DNA of 64,000 bases from the NCBI RefSeq assembly GCF_002101785.1, contig NZ_LQPJ01000151.1, positions 1 to 64,000 of the forward strand, given 5' to 3'. A program made the translations under genes and the position numbers. Below are positions 50,693-59,280 of the stretch, in pieces; position 1 is the first letter of the stretch, and every line of letters begins with the position of its first letter. The notes below the pieces were generated by a model. It had not been told where the DNA came from. It did not search any database and was given only the letters and a program-made list of their open reading frames with translations. Origin of the DNA: Mycobacterium palustre (lineage in GTDB: Bacteria > Actinomycetota > Actinomycetes > Mycobacteriales > Mycobacteriaceae).

Positions 50693-51316
50693 ATGACAGG
50701 CCCCACGACCGACACCGACGCCGCTGTGCCGCGCCGGGTCCTGATCGCCGAAGACGAAGCCCTCATCCGCCTCGACCTGGCCGAGATGCTGCGCGAGGAG
50801 GGTTACGAAATCGTCGGCGAGGCCGGCGATGGCCAAGAGGCCGTCGAACTTGCCGAGCACCACAAGCCCGACCTGGTGATCATGGACGTGAAGATGCCGC
50901 GCCGCGACGGCATCGACGCGGCGTCGGAGATCGCCGCCAAACGCATCGCCCCGATCGTGGTGCTGACCGCGTTCAGCCAGCGCGACCTCGTCGAGCGTGC
51001 CCGGGACGCCGGGGCGATGGCCTACCTGGTGAAGCCGTTCACGATCAGCGACCTGATCCCGGCCATCGAGTTGGCGGTCAGCCGGTTCAGCGAGATCACC
51101 GAGCTGGAGCGCGAGGTGGCCACGCTGAACGACCGGCTGGAGACCCGCAAGCTCGTCGAGCGCGCCAAGGGCCTGCTGCAGGCCAAACAGGGCATGACCG
51201 AGCCCGAGGCGTTCAAGTGGATCCAGCGCGCCGCGATGGATCGGCGCACCACCATGAAGCGGGTGGCCGAGGTGGTGCTGGAAACCCTCGACACGCCGAA
51301 GGGCGACTCGGCCTAG
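50693..51316 (+). CDS. pdtaR: ANTAR-domain response regulator PdtaR
   Basis: 207 residues from ATG 50693, matching the Rv1626 start. Receiver domain 14-130 with phospho-acceptor D65 (LVIMDVKMPRRD), acidic pocket EDE at 20-22, and conserved LTAF and VKPF. A coiled linker and an RNA-binding ANTAR domain (about 145-203, LVERAKGLLQAKQGMTEPEAFKWIQRAAMDRRTTM) follow. It acts after transcription starts, as an antiterminator partner of the kinase PdtaS, which is not in this window. Confidence 0.95.
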   Translation: MTGPTTDTDAAVPRRVLIAEDEALIRLDLAEMLREEGYEIVGEAGDGQEAVELAEHHKPDLVIMDVKMPRRDGIDAASEIAAKRIAPIVVLTAFSQRDLVERARDAGAMAYLVKPFTISDLIPAIELAVSRFSEITELEREVATLNDRLETRKLVERAKGLLQAKQGMTEPEAFKWIQRAAMDRRTTMKRVAEVVLETLDTPKGDSA

Positions 51317-51317
51317 C

Positions 51318-51379
51318 CGCGAGCGTGCGCGTCTGTGCGGCGACACGCCGCCAGACGCGTACAACTGCGCACGCTCGCG
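51318..51379. terminator. Nested hairpin between convergent pdtaR and thiolase genes
   Basis: Outer arms CGCGAGCGTGCGC (51318-51330) and GCGCACGCTCGCG (51367-51379) are perfect 13-bp complements. Inside, GCGTCTG pairs with CAGACGC, and GCGGCG-ACA-CGCCGC forms the tip. It fills the gap between two convergent genes, so a bidirectional terminator is likely. The tip matches the hairpin at 38332-38348. Confidence 0.65.
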
Positions 51380-51397
51380 CGGGGCACGCGAGACCGC

Positions 51398-52600
51398 CTA
51401 GCGCGCGACGATCACCGACGAGCCGTGGCCGAACAGGCCCTGGTTGGCCGTCACGCCGACCGTGGCGTTCTCCACCTGCCGGCCGGTGGCCCGGCCGCGC
51501 AGCTGCCAGTTGAGCTCGCACACCTGGGCGATGGCCTGGGCGGGGATGGCCTCGCCGAAGCAGGCCAGCCCGCCCGACGGGTTGACCGGCACCTTGCCGC
51601 CGATGGTGGTCGCGCCGCTGCGCAGCAGCCCCTCGGCCTCGCCCTTGGCGCACAGCCCGAGGTGCTCGTACCAGTCGAGCTCCAGCGCGGTGGACAGGTC
51701 GTAAACCTCGGCGAGGCTGACGTCCTCGGGCCCGATGCCGGCCTCGGCGTAGGCCGCGTCGAGGATCTGGTCCTTGAACACGCGGTCAGGGGCGGGCACC
51801 GCGGCGGTGGAATCCGTTGCGATGTCGGGCAATTCGGGCAGGTGCTGCGGGTAGCGCGGGGTCACCGTGCTGACCGCGCGCACCGAGGGCACGCCGTCGA
51901 GGGAGCCGAGGTGCTTGCGGGCGAACTCGGCGCTGGCCACGATCAAGGCCGCCGCCCCGTCGGAGGTGGCGCAGATGTCGAGCTGCCGCAGCGGGTCGGC
52001 CACCACCGGGCTGGCCAACACGTCGTCGACCGAGGCCTCCTTGCGGTAGCGGGCGTTCGGGTTCTGCAGCCCGTGCCGGGAGTTCTTCACCTTCACCTGG
52101 GCGAAGTCCTCGGACGTCGCTCCGTAGAGGTCCATCCGGCGGCGCGCCAGCAGCGCGAAGTACACCGGGTTCATCGCGCCGATCAGGTGGAACCGCTGCC
52201 AGTCGGGGTCGTTCTTGCGCTCCCCGCCGACTGGAGCGAACGCGCCCTTCGGGGTGGTGTCGGCGCCGATCACCAGCGCGACGTCGCAGAAGCCGGCCAG
52301 GATGTGGGCGCGCGCGCTCTGCAGGGCCTGCGACCCGCTGGCGCAGGCGGCGTAGCTCGAGCTCACCGGCACGCCGTTCCAGCCGAGCTTCTGCGCGAAC
52401 GTCGACCCGGCGATGAACCCCGGGTAGCCGTTGCGGATGGTGTCCGCGCCGGCGACCAGTTGGATCTGCTTCCAGTCCAGACCGGCCTCGGCCAGCGCGG
52501 CCCGGGCGGCGACCACCCCGTATTCGGTGAAGTCGCGGCCCCACTTGCCCCACGGGTGCATGCCGGCGCCGAGGATGTACAACGGCTCTGGGGTGCTCAC
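51398..52600 (-). CDS. Thiolase-family (SCP-x/nonspecific lipid-transfer type) protein
   Basis: 400 residues from GTG 52600, which overlaps the upstream gene's stop (GTGA). Thiolase fold: nucleophile Cys region SYAACASGSQALQSA near residue 87, DGAAALIVAS, and NPSGGLACFGEAIPAQAIAQ. The usual C-terminal CxG is replaced by NQGLFGHGSS, as in SCP-x thiolases, which act on sterol or branched acyl-CoAs. Partner is the DUF35 protein encoded just upstream. Equivalent to Rv1627c. Confidence 0.9.
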   Translation of the reverse strand: MSTPEPLYILGAGMHPWGKWGRDFTEYGVVAARAALAEAGLDWKQIQLVAGADTIRNGYPGFIAGSTFAQKLGWNGVPVSSSYAACASGSQALQSARAHILAGFCDVALVIGADTTPKGAFAPVGGERKNDPDWQRFHLIGAMNPVYFALLARRRMDLYGATSEDFAQVKVKNSRHGLQNPNARYRKEASVDDVLASPVVADPLRQLDICATSDGAAALIVASAEFARKHLGSLDGVPSVRAVSTVTPRYPQHLPELPDIATDSTAAVPAPDRVFKDQILDAAYAEAGIGPEDVSLAEVYDLSTALELDWYEHLGLCAKGEAEGLLRSGATTIGGKVPVNPSGGLACFGEAIPAQAIAQVCELNWQLRGRATGRQVENATVGVTANQGLFGHGSSVIVAR

Positions 52601-53040
52601 GAGGCGCGCCTCCACGCGTGCACGATGCGCTCCACGCCGTCATCGTCGGTGAACAGCGGCATCGTGGTCAGCTCCATCTCCATGCCGACCTTCAAATCGG
52701 CGGCCAGCGTGCCCTCGACCACCTTGCCCAGCACGATCAGCCCCTCCTCGGCCAGCTCGACCGCGGCGATCGCGAACGGCTCGAACGGATCCGGGGCGGG
52801 GTAGGGCGGCGGTGGGGGATAACGGTTTTCGGTGTAGCTCCACAGCGTGCCGCGGGTGGACAGCGCGACGGGCGCCAGCGCGTCGCTGTCGCAGCCCGGG
52901 TTGGGGCAGTTGTTCTCGCGGGGCGGAAAGACGTAGGTGCCGCACTGCGGGCACTTGCTGCCGATCAGGTGCGGCACGCCGGCCTCGTCGGTGGCGAACC
53001 AACCCTCGATCGCGGGTTGTTGGCTGGTGACCTCAGGCAC
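52597..53040 (-). CDS. DUF35 OB-fold / zinc-ribbon acyl-CoA-associated protein
   Basis: 147 residues from GTG. A rubredoxin-like zinc ribbon (KCPQCGTYVFPPRENNCPNPGC) precedes an OB-fold domain (about 70-140). DUF35 proteins form complexes with SCP-x thiolases and bind the acyl-CoA, especially in steroid side-chain degradation. The 4-bp overlap with the thiolase gene supports such a complex. Equivalent to Rv1628c. Confidence 0.88.
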   Translation of the reverse strand: MPEVTSQQPAIEGWFATDEAGVPHLIGSKCPQCGTYVFPPRENNCPNPGCDSDALAPVALSTRGTLWSYTENRYPPPPPYPAPDPFEPFAIAAVELAEEGLIVLGKVVEGTLAADLKVGMEMELTTMPLFTDDDGVERIVHAWRRAS

Positions 53041-53051
53041 CCGCCCACACT

Positions 53052-53065
53052 ACCAAGCGCTTGTT
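53052..53065. promoter_or_regulatory. KstR2-like operator upstream of the DUF35-thiolase pair
   Basis: ACCAAGCGCTTGTT fits AnCAAGnnCTTGnT, the consensus reported for the sterol-catabolism repressor KstR2. It lies 11 bp before the DUF35 start and 45 bp before polA, which reads the other way. Other TetR regulators of acyl-CoA genes bind similar CAAGCGCTTG cores. Confidence 0.5.
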
Positions 53066-53110
53066 TGGGCGCGCCAGGGCTCGTCACACCGAGTGCCTAG
53101 AGTTGAAGCC

Positions 53111-55834
53111 GTGCCTGCCGCGCCCACCGCCACACCCGCCACCGCCCCGGAACACACCAAGCCGACGCTGATGCTGTTGGACGGCAATTCGCTGGCGTTC
53201 CGGGCGTTCTACGCGCTGCCCGCCGAGAACTTCAAGACCCGCGGCGGGCTGACCACCAACGCGGTGTACGGCTTCACCGCAATGCTGATCAACCTGCTGC
53301 GCGACGAGGCGCCGACGCACATCGCCGCCGCGTTCGACGTGTCGCGGCAGACGTTCCGCTCGGAGCGCTACCCGGAGTACAAGGCCAACCGGTCGTCGAC
53401 GCCCGACGAGTTCCACGGCCAGATCGACATCACCAAGGAGGTGCTCAACGCGCTGGGCATCACCGTGCTCTCCGAGCCGGGGTTCGAGGCCGACGACCTG
53501 ATCGCGACGCTGGCCACCCAGGCCGAGAACGAGGGTTACCGCGTGCTGGTGGTCACCGGGGACCGCGACGCGCTGCAGCTGGTCAGCGACGACGTGACCG
53601 TGCTGTACCCGCGCAAGGGTGTCAGCGAGCTGACCCGCTTCACCCCGGAGGCCGTCGTCGAAAAGTACGGGCTGACCCCCAAGCAGTACCCCGACTTCGC
53701 GGCGTTGCGCGGCGATCCCAGTGACAACCTGCCCGGCATCCCGGGGGTGGGGGAGAAGACGGCCGCCAAGTGGATCGCCGAATACGGCTCGCTGCAGGGG
53801 CTCGTCGACAACGTCGACGCGGTGCGCGGCAAGGTGGGCGACGCGCTGCGGGCGCACGTCGCCAGCGTGGTACTCAACCGCGACCTCACCGAACTGGTCA
53901 AAGACGTGCCGCTGGCGCAGACGCCGGACACGCTGCGGCTGCAGCCCTGGGACCGCGACCAGATCCACCGGCTGTTCGACGACCTCGAGTTCCGCGTGCT
54001 GCGGGACCGGCTGTTCGAGACCCTGGCCGCCGTCGAGCCCGAGGTCGACGAGGGCTTCGACGTGCGCGGGGGCGCGCTGGACCCCGGCACGGTCGGGCAG
54101 TGGCTGGCCGCGCACGCCGCCGACGGGCGCCGCGCCGGGCTGGCCGTCGCCGGCACGCACCTGCCGCACGGCGGGGACGCCACGGCGCTGGCCATCGCCG
54201 CGGCCGACGGCGACGGCGCGTACATCGACACCGCCACCCTGACCCCGGAGGACGACGCGGCGCTGGCGCAGTGGCTGGCCGATCCGGCGAAACCCAAAGC
54301 GCTGCACGAGGCCAAGCTCGCCATGCATGACGTGGCGGGCCGCGGGTGGACGCTGAACGGCGTCACCTCCGACACCGCGCTGGCGGCCTACCTGGTGCGG
54401 CCCGGGCAGCGCAGCTTCACCCTCGACGACCTGTCGCTGCGGTACTTGCGTCGCGAGCTGCGCGCGGAATCGCCTGAGCAGCAACAGCTTTCGCTGCTCG
54501 ACGACATGGAGGGGGTGGACGAGCAGGCCGTCCAGACCTTGATCCTGCGCGCCCGCGCCGTGGTGGACCTGGCCGACGCGCTGGACGCCGAGTTGCAGCG
54601 CATCGACTCCAGCGCGCTGCTGGTGGAGATGGAACTGCCCGTCCAGCAGGCGCTGGCCAACATGGAAAGCGCCGGCATCGCGGTCGATTTGCAGCGGCTG
54701 AGCGAGCTGCAAAGCCAATTCGCCGACCAGATCCGCGACGCCGCCGAGGCCGCCTACGCCGTCATCGGCAAGCAGATCAACCTGGGCTCGCCCAAGCAGC
54801 TGCAGGTGGTGTTGTTCGACGAGCTCGGGATGCCCAAGACTAAGCGCACCAAGACCGGCTACACCACCGACGCCGACGCCCTGCAGTCGCTGTTCGACAA
54901 GACCGGGCACCCGTTCCTGCAGCACCTGCTGGCCCACCGCGACGTCACCCGGCTCAAGGTCACCGTCGACGGGCTGCTGAACTCGGTGGCCCCCGACGGC
55001 CGCATCCACACCACGTTCAACCAGACGATCGCGGCCACCGGCCGGCTGTCGTCGACCGAACCCAACCTGCAGAACATCCCGATCCGCACCGAGGAAGGCC
55101 GCCAGATCCGCGACGCGTTCGTCGTCGGCGACGGTTATGCCGAGCTGATGACCGCCGACTACAGCCAGATCGAGATGCGGATCATGGCGCACTTGTCCCG
55201 CGACGAGGGTCTCATCGAGGCGTTCAACACCGGCGAGGACCTGCACTCGTTCGTCGCCTCGCGGGCGTTCGGCGTGCCGATCGAGGAGGTCACCCCCGAG
55301 CTGCGGCGCCGGGTCAAGGCGATGTCCTACGGGCTGGCCTACGGGCTCAGCGCGTACGGGCTGGCCGCGCAGCTGAAGATCTCGACCGAAGAGGCGAAGG
55401 ATCAGATGGACCAGTACTTCGCCCGGTTCGGCGGGGTGCGTGACTACCTGATGGCCGTCGTCGAACAGGCCCGCAAGGACGGCTACACCTCCACGGTCTT
55501 CGGCCGCCGCCGGTACCTGCCCGAGCTGGACAGCAGCAACCGCCAGGTCCGCGAGGCCGCCGAGCGGGCGGCGCTCAACGCGCCGATCCAGGGCAGCGCG
55601 GCCGACATCATCAAGGTCGCGATGATCGAGGTGGACAAGGCGCTCAAGGAGGCCAAGCTGGCGTCGCGGATGCTGCTGCAGGTCCACGACGAACTGTTGT
55701 TCGAAATCGCGCCGGGCGAGCGGGAGCGGGTCGAGGCGCTGGCGCGCGAGAAAATGGGCGGGGCCTACCCGCTCGACGTCCCGCTCGAGGTGTCGGTCGG
55801 CTACGGCCGCTCCTGGGACGCCGCCGCGCATTAG
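53111..55834 (+). CDS. polA: DNA polymerase I
   Basis: 907 residues from GTG 53111. The 5' nuclease domain is about 15-305 (LLDGNSLAFRAFYALP, GFEADDLIATLA, VTGDRDALQLV, GVGEKTAAKWI). The middle domain (about 325-510) lacks a clear DxE exonuclease site, so 3'-5' proofreading is probably absent, as in other mycobacteria. Polymerase domain: motif A DYSQIEMRIMAHLS, motif B RRRVKAMSYGLAYG, motif C VHDELLFE. It serves repair and Okazaki fragment processing. Confidence 0.97.
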   Translation: MPAAPTATPATAPEHTKPTLMLLDGNSLAFRAFYALPAENFKTRGGLTTNAVYGFTAMLINLLRDEAPTHIAAAFDVSRQTFRSERYPEYKANRSSTPDEFHGQIDITKEVLNALGITVLSEPGFEADDLIATLATQAENEGYRVLVVTGDRDALQLVSDDVTVLYPRKGVSELTRFTPEAVVEKYGLTPKQYPDFAALRGDPSDNLPGIPGVGEKTAAKWIAEYGSLQGLVDNVDAVRGKVGDALRAHVASVVLNRDLTELVKDVPLAQTPDTLRLQPWDRDQIHRLFDDLEFRVLRDRLFETLAAVEPEVDEGFDVRGGALDPGTVGQWLAAHAADGRRAGLAVAGTHLPHGGDATALAIAAADGDGAYIDTATLTPEDDAALAQWLADPAKPKALHEAKLAMHDVAGRGWTLNGVTSDTALAAYLVRPGQRSFTLDDLSLRYLRRELRAESPEQQQLSLLDDMEGVDEQAVQTLILRARAVVDLADALDAELQRIDSSALLVEMELPVQQALANMESAGIAVDLQRLSELQSQFADQIRDAAEAAYAVIGKQINLGSPKQLQVVLFDELGMPKTKRTKTGYTTDADALQSLFDKTGHPFLQHLLAHRDVTRLKVTVDGLLNSVAPDGRIHTTFNQTIAATGRLSSTEPNLQNIPIRTEEGRQIRDAFVVGDGYAELMTADYSQIEMRIMAHLSRDEGLIEAFNTGEDLHSFVASRAFGVPIEEVTPELRRRVKAMSYGLAYGLSAYGLAAQLKISTEEAKDQMDQYFARFGGVRDYLMAVVEQARKDGYTSTVFGRRRYLPELDSSNRQVREAAERAALNAPIQGSAADIIKVAMIEVDKALKEAKLASRMLLQVHDELLFEIAPGERERVEALAREKMGGAYPLDVPLEVSVGYGRSWDAAAH

Positions 55835-55900
55835 CGGCGATTTGGCACCCGGAATTCGCCGTGCCGTCACGTTTGAGTCAGATATGCACGCGGGGCGAGT

Positions 55901-55930
55901 TTGGCCAGCGTGTGCCCCGTCGAGTAGCCT
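55901..55930 (+). promoter_or_regulatory. Candidate rpsA promoter
   Basis: TTGGCC (55901-55906) and TAGCCT (55925-55930) are spaced by 18 bp, 58 bp before the rpsA ATG in the 154-bp gap after polA. Both hexamers fit loose SigA preferences. Confidence 0.4.
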
Positions 55931-55988
55931 CGATGGGTAAATCCCGAATTGTCCCTACGACCCAACCTGTCCGGAGCAACCCAACAAC

Positions 55989-57437
55989 ATGCCGAGTCCC
56001 ACCGTCACCTCGCCGCAAGTAGCCGTCAACGACATAGGCTCGAGCGAGGACTTTCTCGCCGCCATCGATAAGACCATCAAATACTTCAACGATGGCGACA
56101 TCGTGGAAGGCACCATTGTCAAAGTGGACCGGGACGAGGTGCTCCTCGACATCGGCTACAAGACCGAAGGGGTCATCCCCGCTCGCGAGCTCTCCATCAA
56201 GCACGACGTCGACCCCAACGAGGTCGTTTCCGTCGGTGACGTGGTCGAGGCCCTGGTCCTCACCAAGGAGGACAAAGAGGGCCGCCTGATCCTGTCCAAG
56301 AAGCGCGCCCAGTACGAGCGCGCTTGGGGCACCATCGAGGCGCTCAAGGAGAAGGACGAGGCCGTCAAGGGCACCGTCATCGAGGTCGTCAAGGGCGGCC
56401 TGATCCTCGACATTGGGCTGCGCGGCTTTTTGCCCGCCTCGCTGGTCGAGATGCGCCGTGTGCGGGATCTGCAGCCGTACATCGGCAAGGAGATCGAGGC
56501 CAAGATCATCGAGCTGGACAAGAACCGCAACAACGTGGTGCTGTCGCGGCGCGCCTGGCTGGAGCAGACCCAGTCCGAGGTGCGCAGCGAGTTCCTCAAT
56601 CAGCTGCAGAAGGGCACCATCCGCAAGGGCGTGGTGTCGTCGATCGTCAACTTCGGCGCGTTCGTCGACCTGGGCGGTGTGGACGGCCTGGTGCACGTCT
56701 CCGAGCTGTCCTGGAAGCACATCGACCACCCGTCCGAGGTGGTCCAGGTCGGCGACGAGGTCACCGTCGAGGTGCTCGACGTCGACATGGACCGCGAGCG
56801 GGTTTCGTTGTCGCTCAAGGCGACCCAGGAAGACCCGTGGCGGCACTTCGCCCGCACCCATGCGATCGGCCAGATCGTGCCCGGCAAGGTCACCAAGCTG
56901 GTTCCGTTCGGCGCGTTCGTGCGCGTCGAGGAGGGCATCGAGGGCCTGGTGCACATCTCCGAGCTGGCCGAGCGCCACGTCGAGGTGCCCGACCAGGTGG
57001 TCGCGGTCGGCGACGACGCGATGGTCAAGGTCATCGACATCGACCTGGAGCGCCGCCGAATCTCGTTGTCGCTCAAGCAGGCCAACGAGGACTACACCGA
57101 GGAGTTCGACCCGGCGAAGTACGGCATGGCCGACAGCTACGACGAGCAGGGCAACTACATCTTCCCCGAGGGCTTCGACCCCGAGACCAACGAATGGTTG
57201 GAAGGCTTCGAAAAGCAGCGCGCCGAATGGGAGGCCCGCTACGCCGAGGCCGAGCGCCGGCACAAGATGCACACCGCCCAGATGGAGAAGTTCGCCGCGG
57301 CGGAGGCGGCCGGGCACGGCGGCGGCGAGCAGTCGTCGGGCAACGGCGGCGCGCGCGACGAAAAGGCGGCCGGCGGGTCGCTGGCCAGCGACGCCCAATT
57401 GGCCGCTCTGCGGGAGAAACTCGCCGGCAACGCCTAG
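55989..57437 (+). CDS. rpsA: 30S ribosomal protein S1
   Basis: 482 residues. Four S1 RNA-binding repeats: about 36-105 (GDIVEGTIVKVDRDEVLLDIGYKTEG), 120-190, 205-275 (GVVSSIVNFGAFVDLGGVDGLVHVSELSW) and 290-360 (GKVTKLVPFGAFVRVEEGIEGLVHISELA). A Glu/Gly-rich tail follows. It aids mRNA binding and trans-translation. The tail region equivalent to the pyrazinamide-linked end of M. tuberculosis RpsA is present. Confidence 0.97.
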   Translation: MPSPTVTSPQVAVNDIGSSEDFLAAIDKTIKYFNDGDIVEGTIVKVDRDEVLLDIGYKTEGVIPARELSIKHDVDPNEVVSVGDVVEALVLTKEDKEGRLILSKKRAQYERAWGTIEALKEKDEAVKGTVIEVVKGGLILDIGLRGFLPASLVEMRRVRDLQPYIGKEIEAKIIELDKNRNNVVLSRRAWLEQTQSEVRSEFLNQLQKGTIRKGVVSSIVNFGAFVDLGGVDGLVHVSELSWKHIDHPSEVVQVGDEVTVEVLDVDMDRERVSLSLKATQEDPWRHFARTHAIGQIVPGKVTKLVPFGAFVRVEEGIEGLVHISELAERHVEVPDQVVAVGDDAMVKVIDIDLERRRISLSLKQANEDYTEEFDPAKYGMADSYDEQGNYIFPEGFDPETNEWLEGFEKQRAEWEARYAEAERRHKMHTAQMEKFAAAEAAGHGGGEQSSGNGGARDEKAAGGSLASDAQLAALREKLAGNA

Positions 57438-57443
57438 TCTTTG

Positions 57444-58667
57444 ATGCTGCGTATCGGGCTGACCGGTGGCATCGGTGCCGGCAAGTCCGCGCTGTCGGCC
57501 ACCTTCGCGAAGCGTGGCGGGATCATCGTCGACGGCGACGTCATCGCGCGCGAGGTGGTCGAGCCGGGCACCGAGGGGCTGGCGGCGCTGGTCGAGGCGT
57601 TCGGCGGGGACATCCTGCAGCCGGACGGATCGCTGGACCGTCCGGCCTTGGCCGCCAAGGCGTTTCGGGATGACGACGCTCGCAAGAAGCTGAACGGGAT
57701 CGTCCATCCTTTGGTGGGCAAGCGCCGCGCCGAGATCATCGCGTCGGTTGCCGAGGATTCCGTCGTGGTCGAAGACATTCCGCTGCTCGTGGAATCCGGG
57801 ATGGCGCCGCTGTTCCCGTTGGTCGTCGTGGTGCACGCCGACGTCGAGGTGCGGGTGCGCCGCCTGGTCGAGCAGCGCGGCATGCCCGAAGAGGACGCCC
57901 GCGCCAGGATCGCGGCGCAGGCCACCGACGAGCAGCGCCGGGCCGTCGCCGACGTGTGGGTGGACAACTCGGGCCGCCCCGAGGAGTTGGCGCAGCGGGC
58001 AAATGACTTGTGGGACAACCGGATCCTTCCGTTCGCCCACAACTTGAGCGCACGCGAGATCGCCCCGGCGCCGGCGCGGCTGGTGCCACCCGACCCCAGT
58101 TGGCCGGACCAGGCGCGCCGGATCGCGGACCGCCTTCGGACCGCGTGCGGTCACCGGGCGCTGCGCGTCGACCACATCGGCTCGACCGCCCTTTCCGGGT
58201 GTCCGGACTTCGCCGCCAAGGACGTCATCGACATGCAGATCACCGTCGAATCCCTTGCGGTCGCCGACGACCTCGTCGAGCCGCTGTTGGCGGCCGGCTA
58301 CCCCCGCATTGGGCACATCGCCGAGGACGTCGCCAAGACGGACGCCCGCAGCACCGTGGCAGAATTCAACCACGGCGGCGATCCGAGCTTGTGGCACAAG
58401 CGAATTCACGCCTCGGCGGATCCGGGCCGGCCGACCAACGTGCACATCCGGGTGGACGGCTGGCCCAATCAGCAGTTCGCGCTGCTGTTCGTCGGCTGGC
58501 TCGCGGCCAACCCCGACGCCCGCGCCGACTACCTGGCCGTCAAGCGCGAGGCCGAACGCGGCGCGGCCGGCGACACCGCGGCCTATGCGGCCGCCAAGGA
58601 GCCGTGGTTTTCCGCCGCCTACCGGCGGGCGTGGGAGTGGGCCGATTCGGCGGGGTGGCGGCCCTAG
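57444..58667 (+). CDS. coaE: Dephospho-CoA kinase fused to a GrpB/UPF0157 domain
   Basis: 407 residues from ATG 57444. Residues 1-200 are CoaE, the last step of CoA synthesis: P-loop GLTGGIGAGKS, DGDVIAREVV and DIPLLVESGM. Residues ~215-400 are a nucleotidyltransferase-like GrpB domain (VDHIGSTALSGCPDFAAKDVIDMQI). The fusion is standard in mycobacteria, where the second domain is thought to help folding or stability. Its stop codon lies inside a perfect palindrome. Confidence 0.95.
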   Translation: MLRIGLTGGIGAGKSALSATFAKRGGIIVDGDVIAREVVEPGTEGLAALVEAFGGDILQPDGSLDRPALAAKAFRDDDARKKLNGIVHPLVGKRRAEIIASVAEDSVVVEDIPLLVESGMAPLFPLVVVVHADVEVRVRRLVEQRGMPEEDARARIAAQATDEQRRAVADVWVDNSGRPEELAQRANDLWDNRILPFAHNLSAREIAPAPARLVPPDPSWPDQARRIADRLRTACGHRALRVDHIGSTALSGCPDFAAKDVIDMQITVESLAVADDLVEPLLAAGYPRIGHIAEDVAKTDARSTVAEFNHGGDPSLWHKRIHASADPGRPTNVHIRVDGWPNQQFALLFVGWLAANPDARADYLAVKREAERGAAGDTAAYAAAKEPWFSAAYRRAWEWADSAGWRP

Positions 58668-58680
58668 GCGCGCCTAGGGC
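58661..58680. terminator. Perfect 20-bp palindrome holding both convergent stop codons
   Basis: GCCCTAGGCGCGCCTAGGGC is fully self-complementary. The coaE TAG (58665-58667) and the stop of the minus-strand gene (58674-58676) sit at mirror positions in it. A bidirectional terminator is plausible, though there is no loop and no T-tract. Confidence 0.5.
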
Positions 58681-59087
58681 AACGGCGCTCCGCATTGCAG
58701 CGCACCGTTATTGGGATCGGAGTTGCCCAGCGCCGGCCTGACCATTTGGTCGGTCTGGGTGAAAACGTTGTCGTCGACGTCGATCTCGCAATGCACGTTC
58801 GCCGCGTACGGGAAGCGAAGCACGATCCGGAGGCCGGCCTGCTGCGGGTCGGGCAACACGGTGTTGGCCTCGAACGCGTTGCCCGGCATCGAGGGAAGGG
58901 CGGCGGTGTTGGTCTGCCCGCCGGTGATGACGAAGGTGGCCTGGCTGCCGGTGGTCAGCGCGTCGATGCGGGCGCGGTAGGTGACGTTGTGGAGGTCCGC
59001 GCGCGCCGTGGCCGGGCTTAGCTGAGAGCCGGCCGCGAGGGCTATCAAGGCGGCGATCGGTATCCACCTGTGGTTGCTGGGACTCAT
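58674..59087 (-). CDS. Small secreted protein of unknown function
   Basis: 137 residues from ATG 59087. It has a signal peptide with HRWIPIAALIALAAGSQLSPATARA and likely cleavage after ATARA near residue 29. The mature part is a compact, Asn/Asp-rich beta-type domain with two cysteines (VHCEIDV, LQCGAPLP) that could form a disulfide. No family is recognised with certainty. A longer frame reads back through the tandem repeat and is rejected. H37Rv carries different genes after coaE. Confidence 0.72.
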   Translation of the reverse strand: MSPSNHRWIPIAALIALAAGSQLSPATARADLHNVTYRARIDALTTGSQATFVITGGQTNTAALPSMPGNAFEANTVLPDPQQAGLRIVLRFPYAANVHCEIDVDDNVFTQTDQMVRPALGNSDPNNGALQCGAPLP

Positions 59088-59104
59088 AATACGAACGTTA
59101 CTCG

Positions 59105-59280
59105 GTTTGATTGCCCGGCTCCTCAACGTTCCGCAAGCGGACCGCATTGTCGCCGGGCTGGGTTTGATTGCCCGGCTCCTCAACGTTCCGCAAGCGGACC
59201 GCATCGTCGCCAGGCTGGGTTTGATTGCCCGGCTCCTCAACGTTCTGCAGGCGGACCGCATCGTCGCCGGGCTAGGTTTG
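59105..59280 (-). repeat. 57-bp tandem repeat, three copies (VNTR/MIRU-like)
   Basis: Units at 59105-59161, 59162-59218 and 59219-59275, plus the start of a fourth. They differ at only a few bases (for example ATTGTC or ATCGTC, GCCGGGC or GCCAGGC, CCGCAAG or CTGCAGG). The array overlaps the last codons of the fpg-like gene and fills the gap to the secreted-protein gene. Confidence 0.92.
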
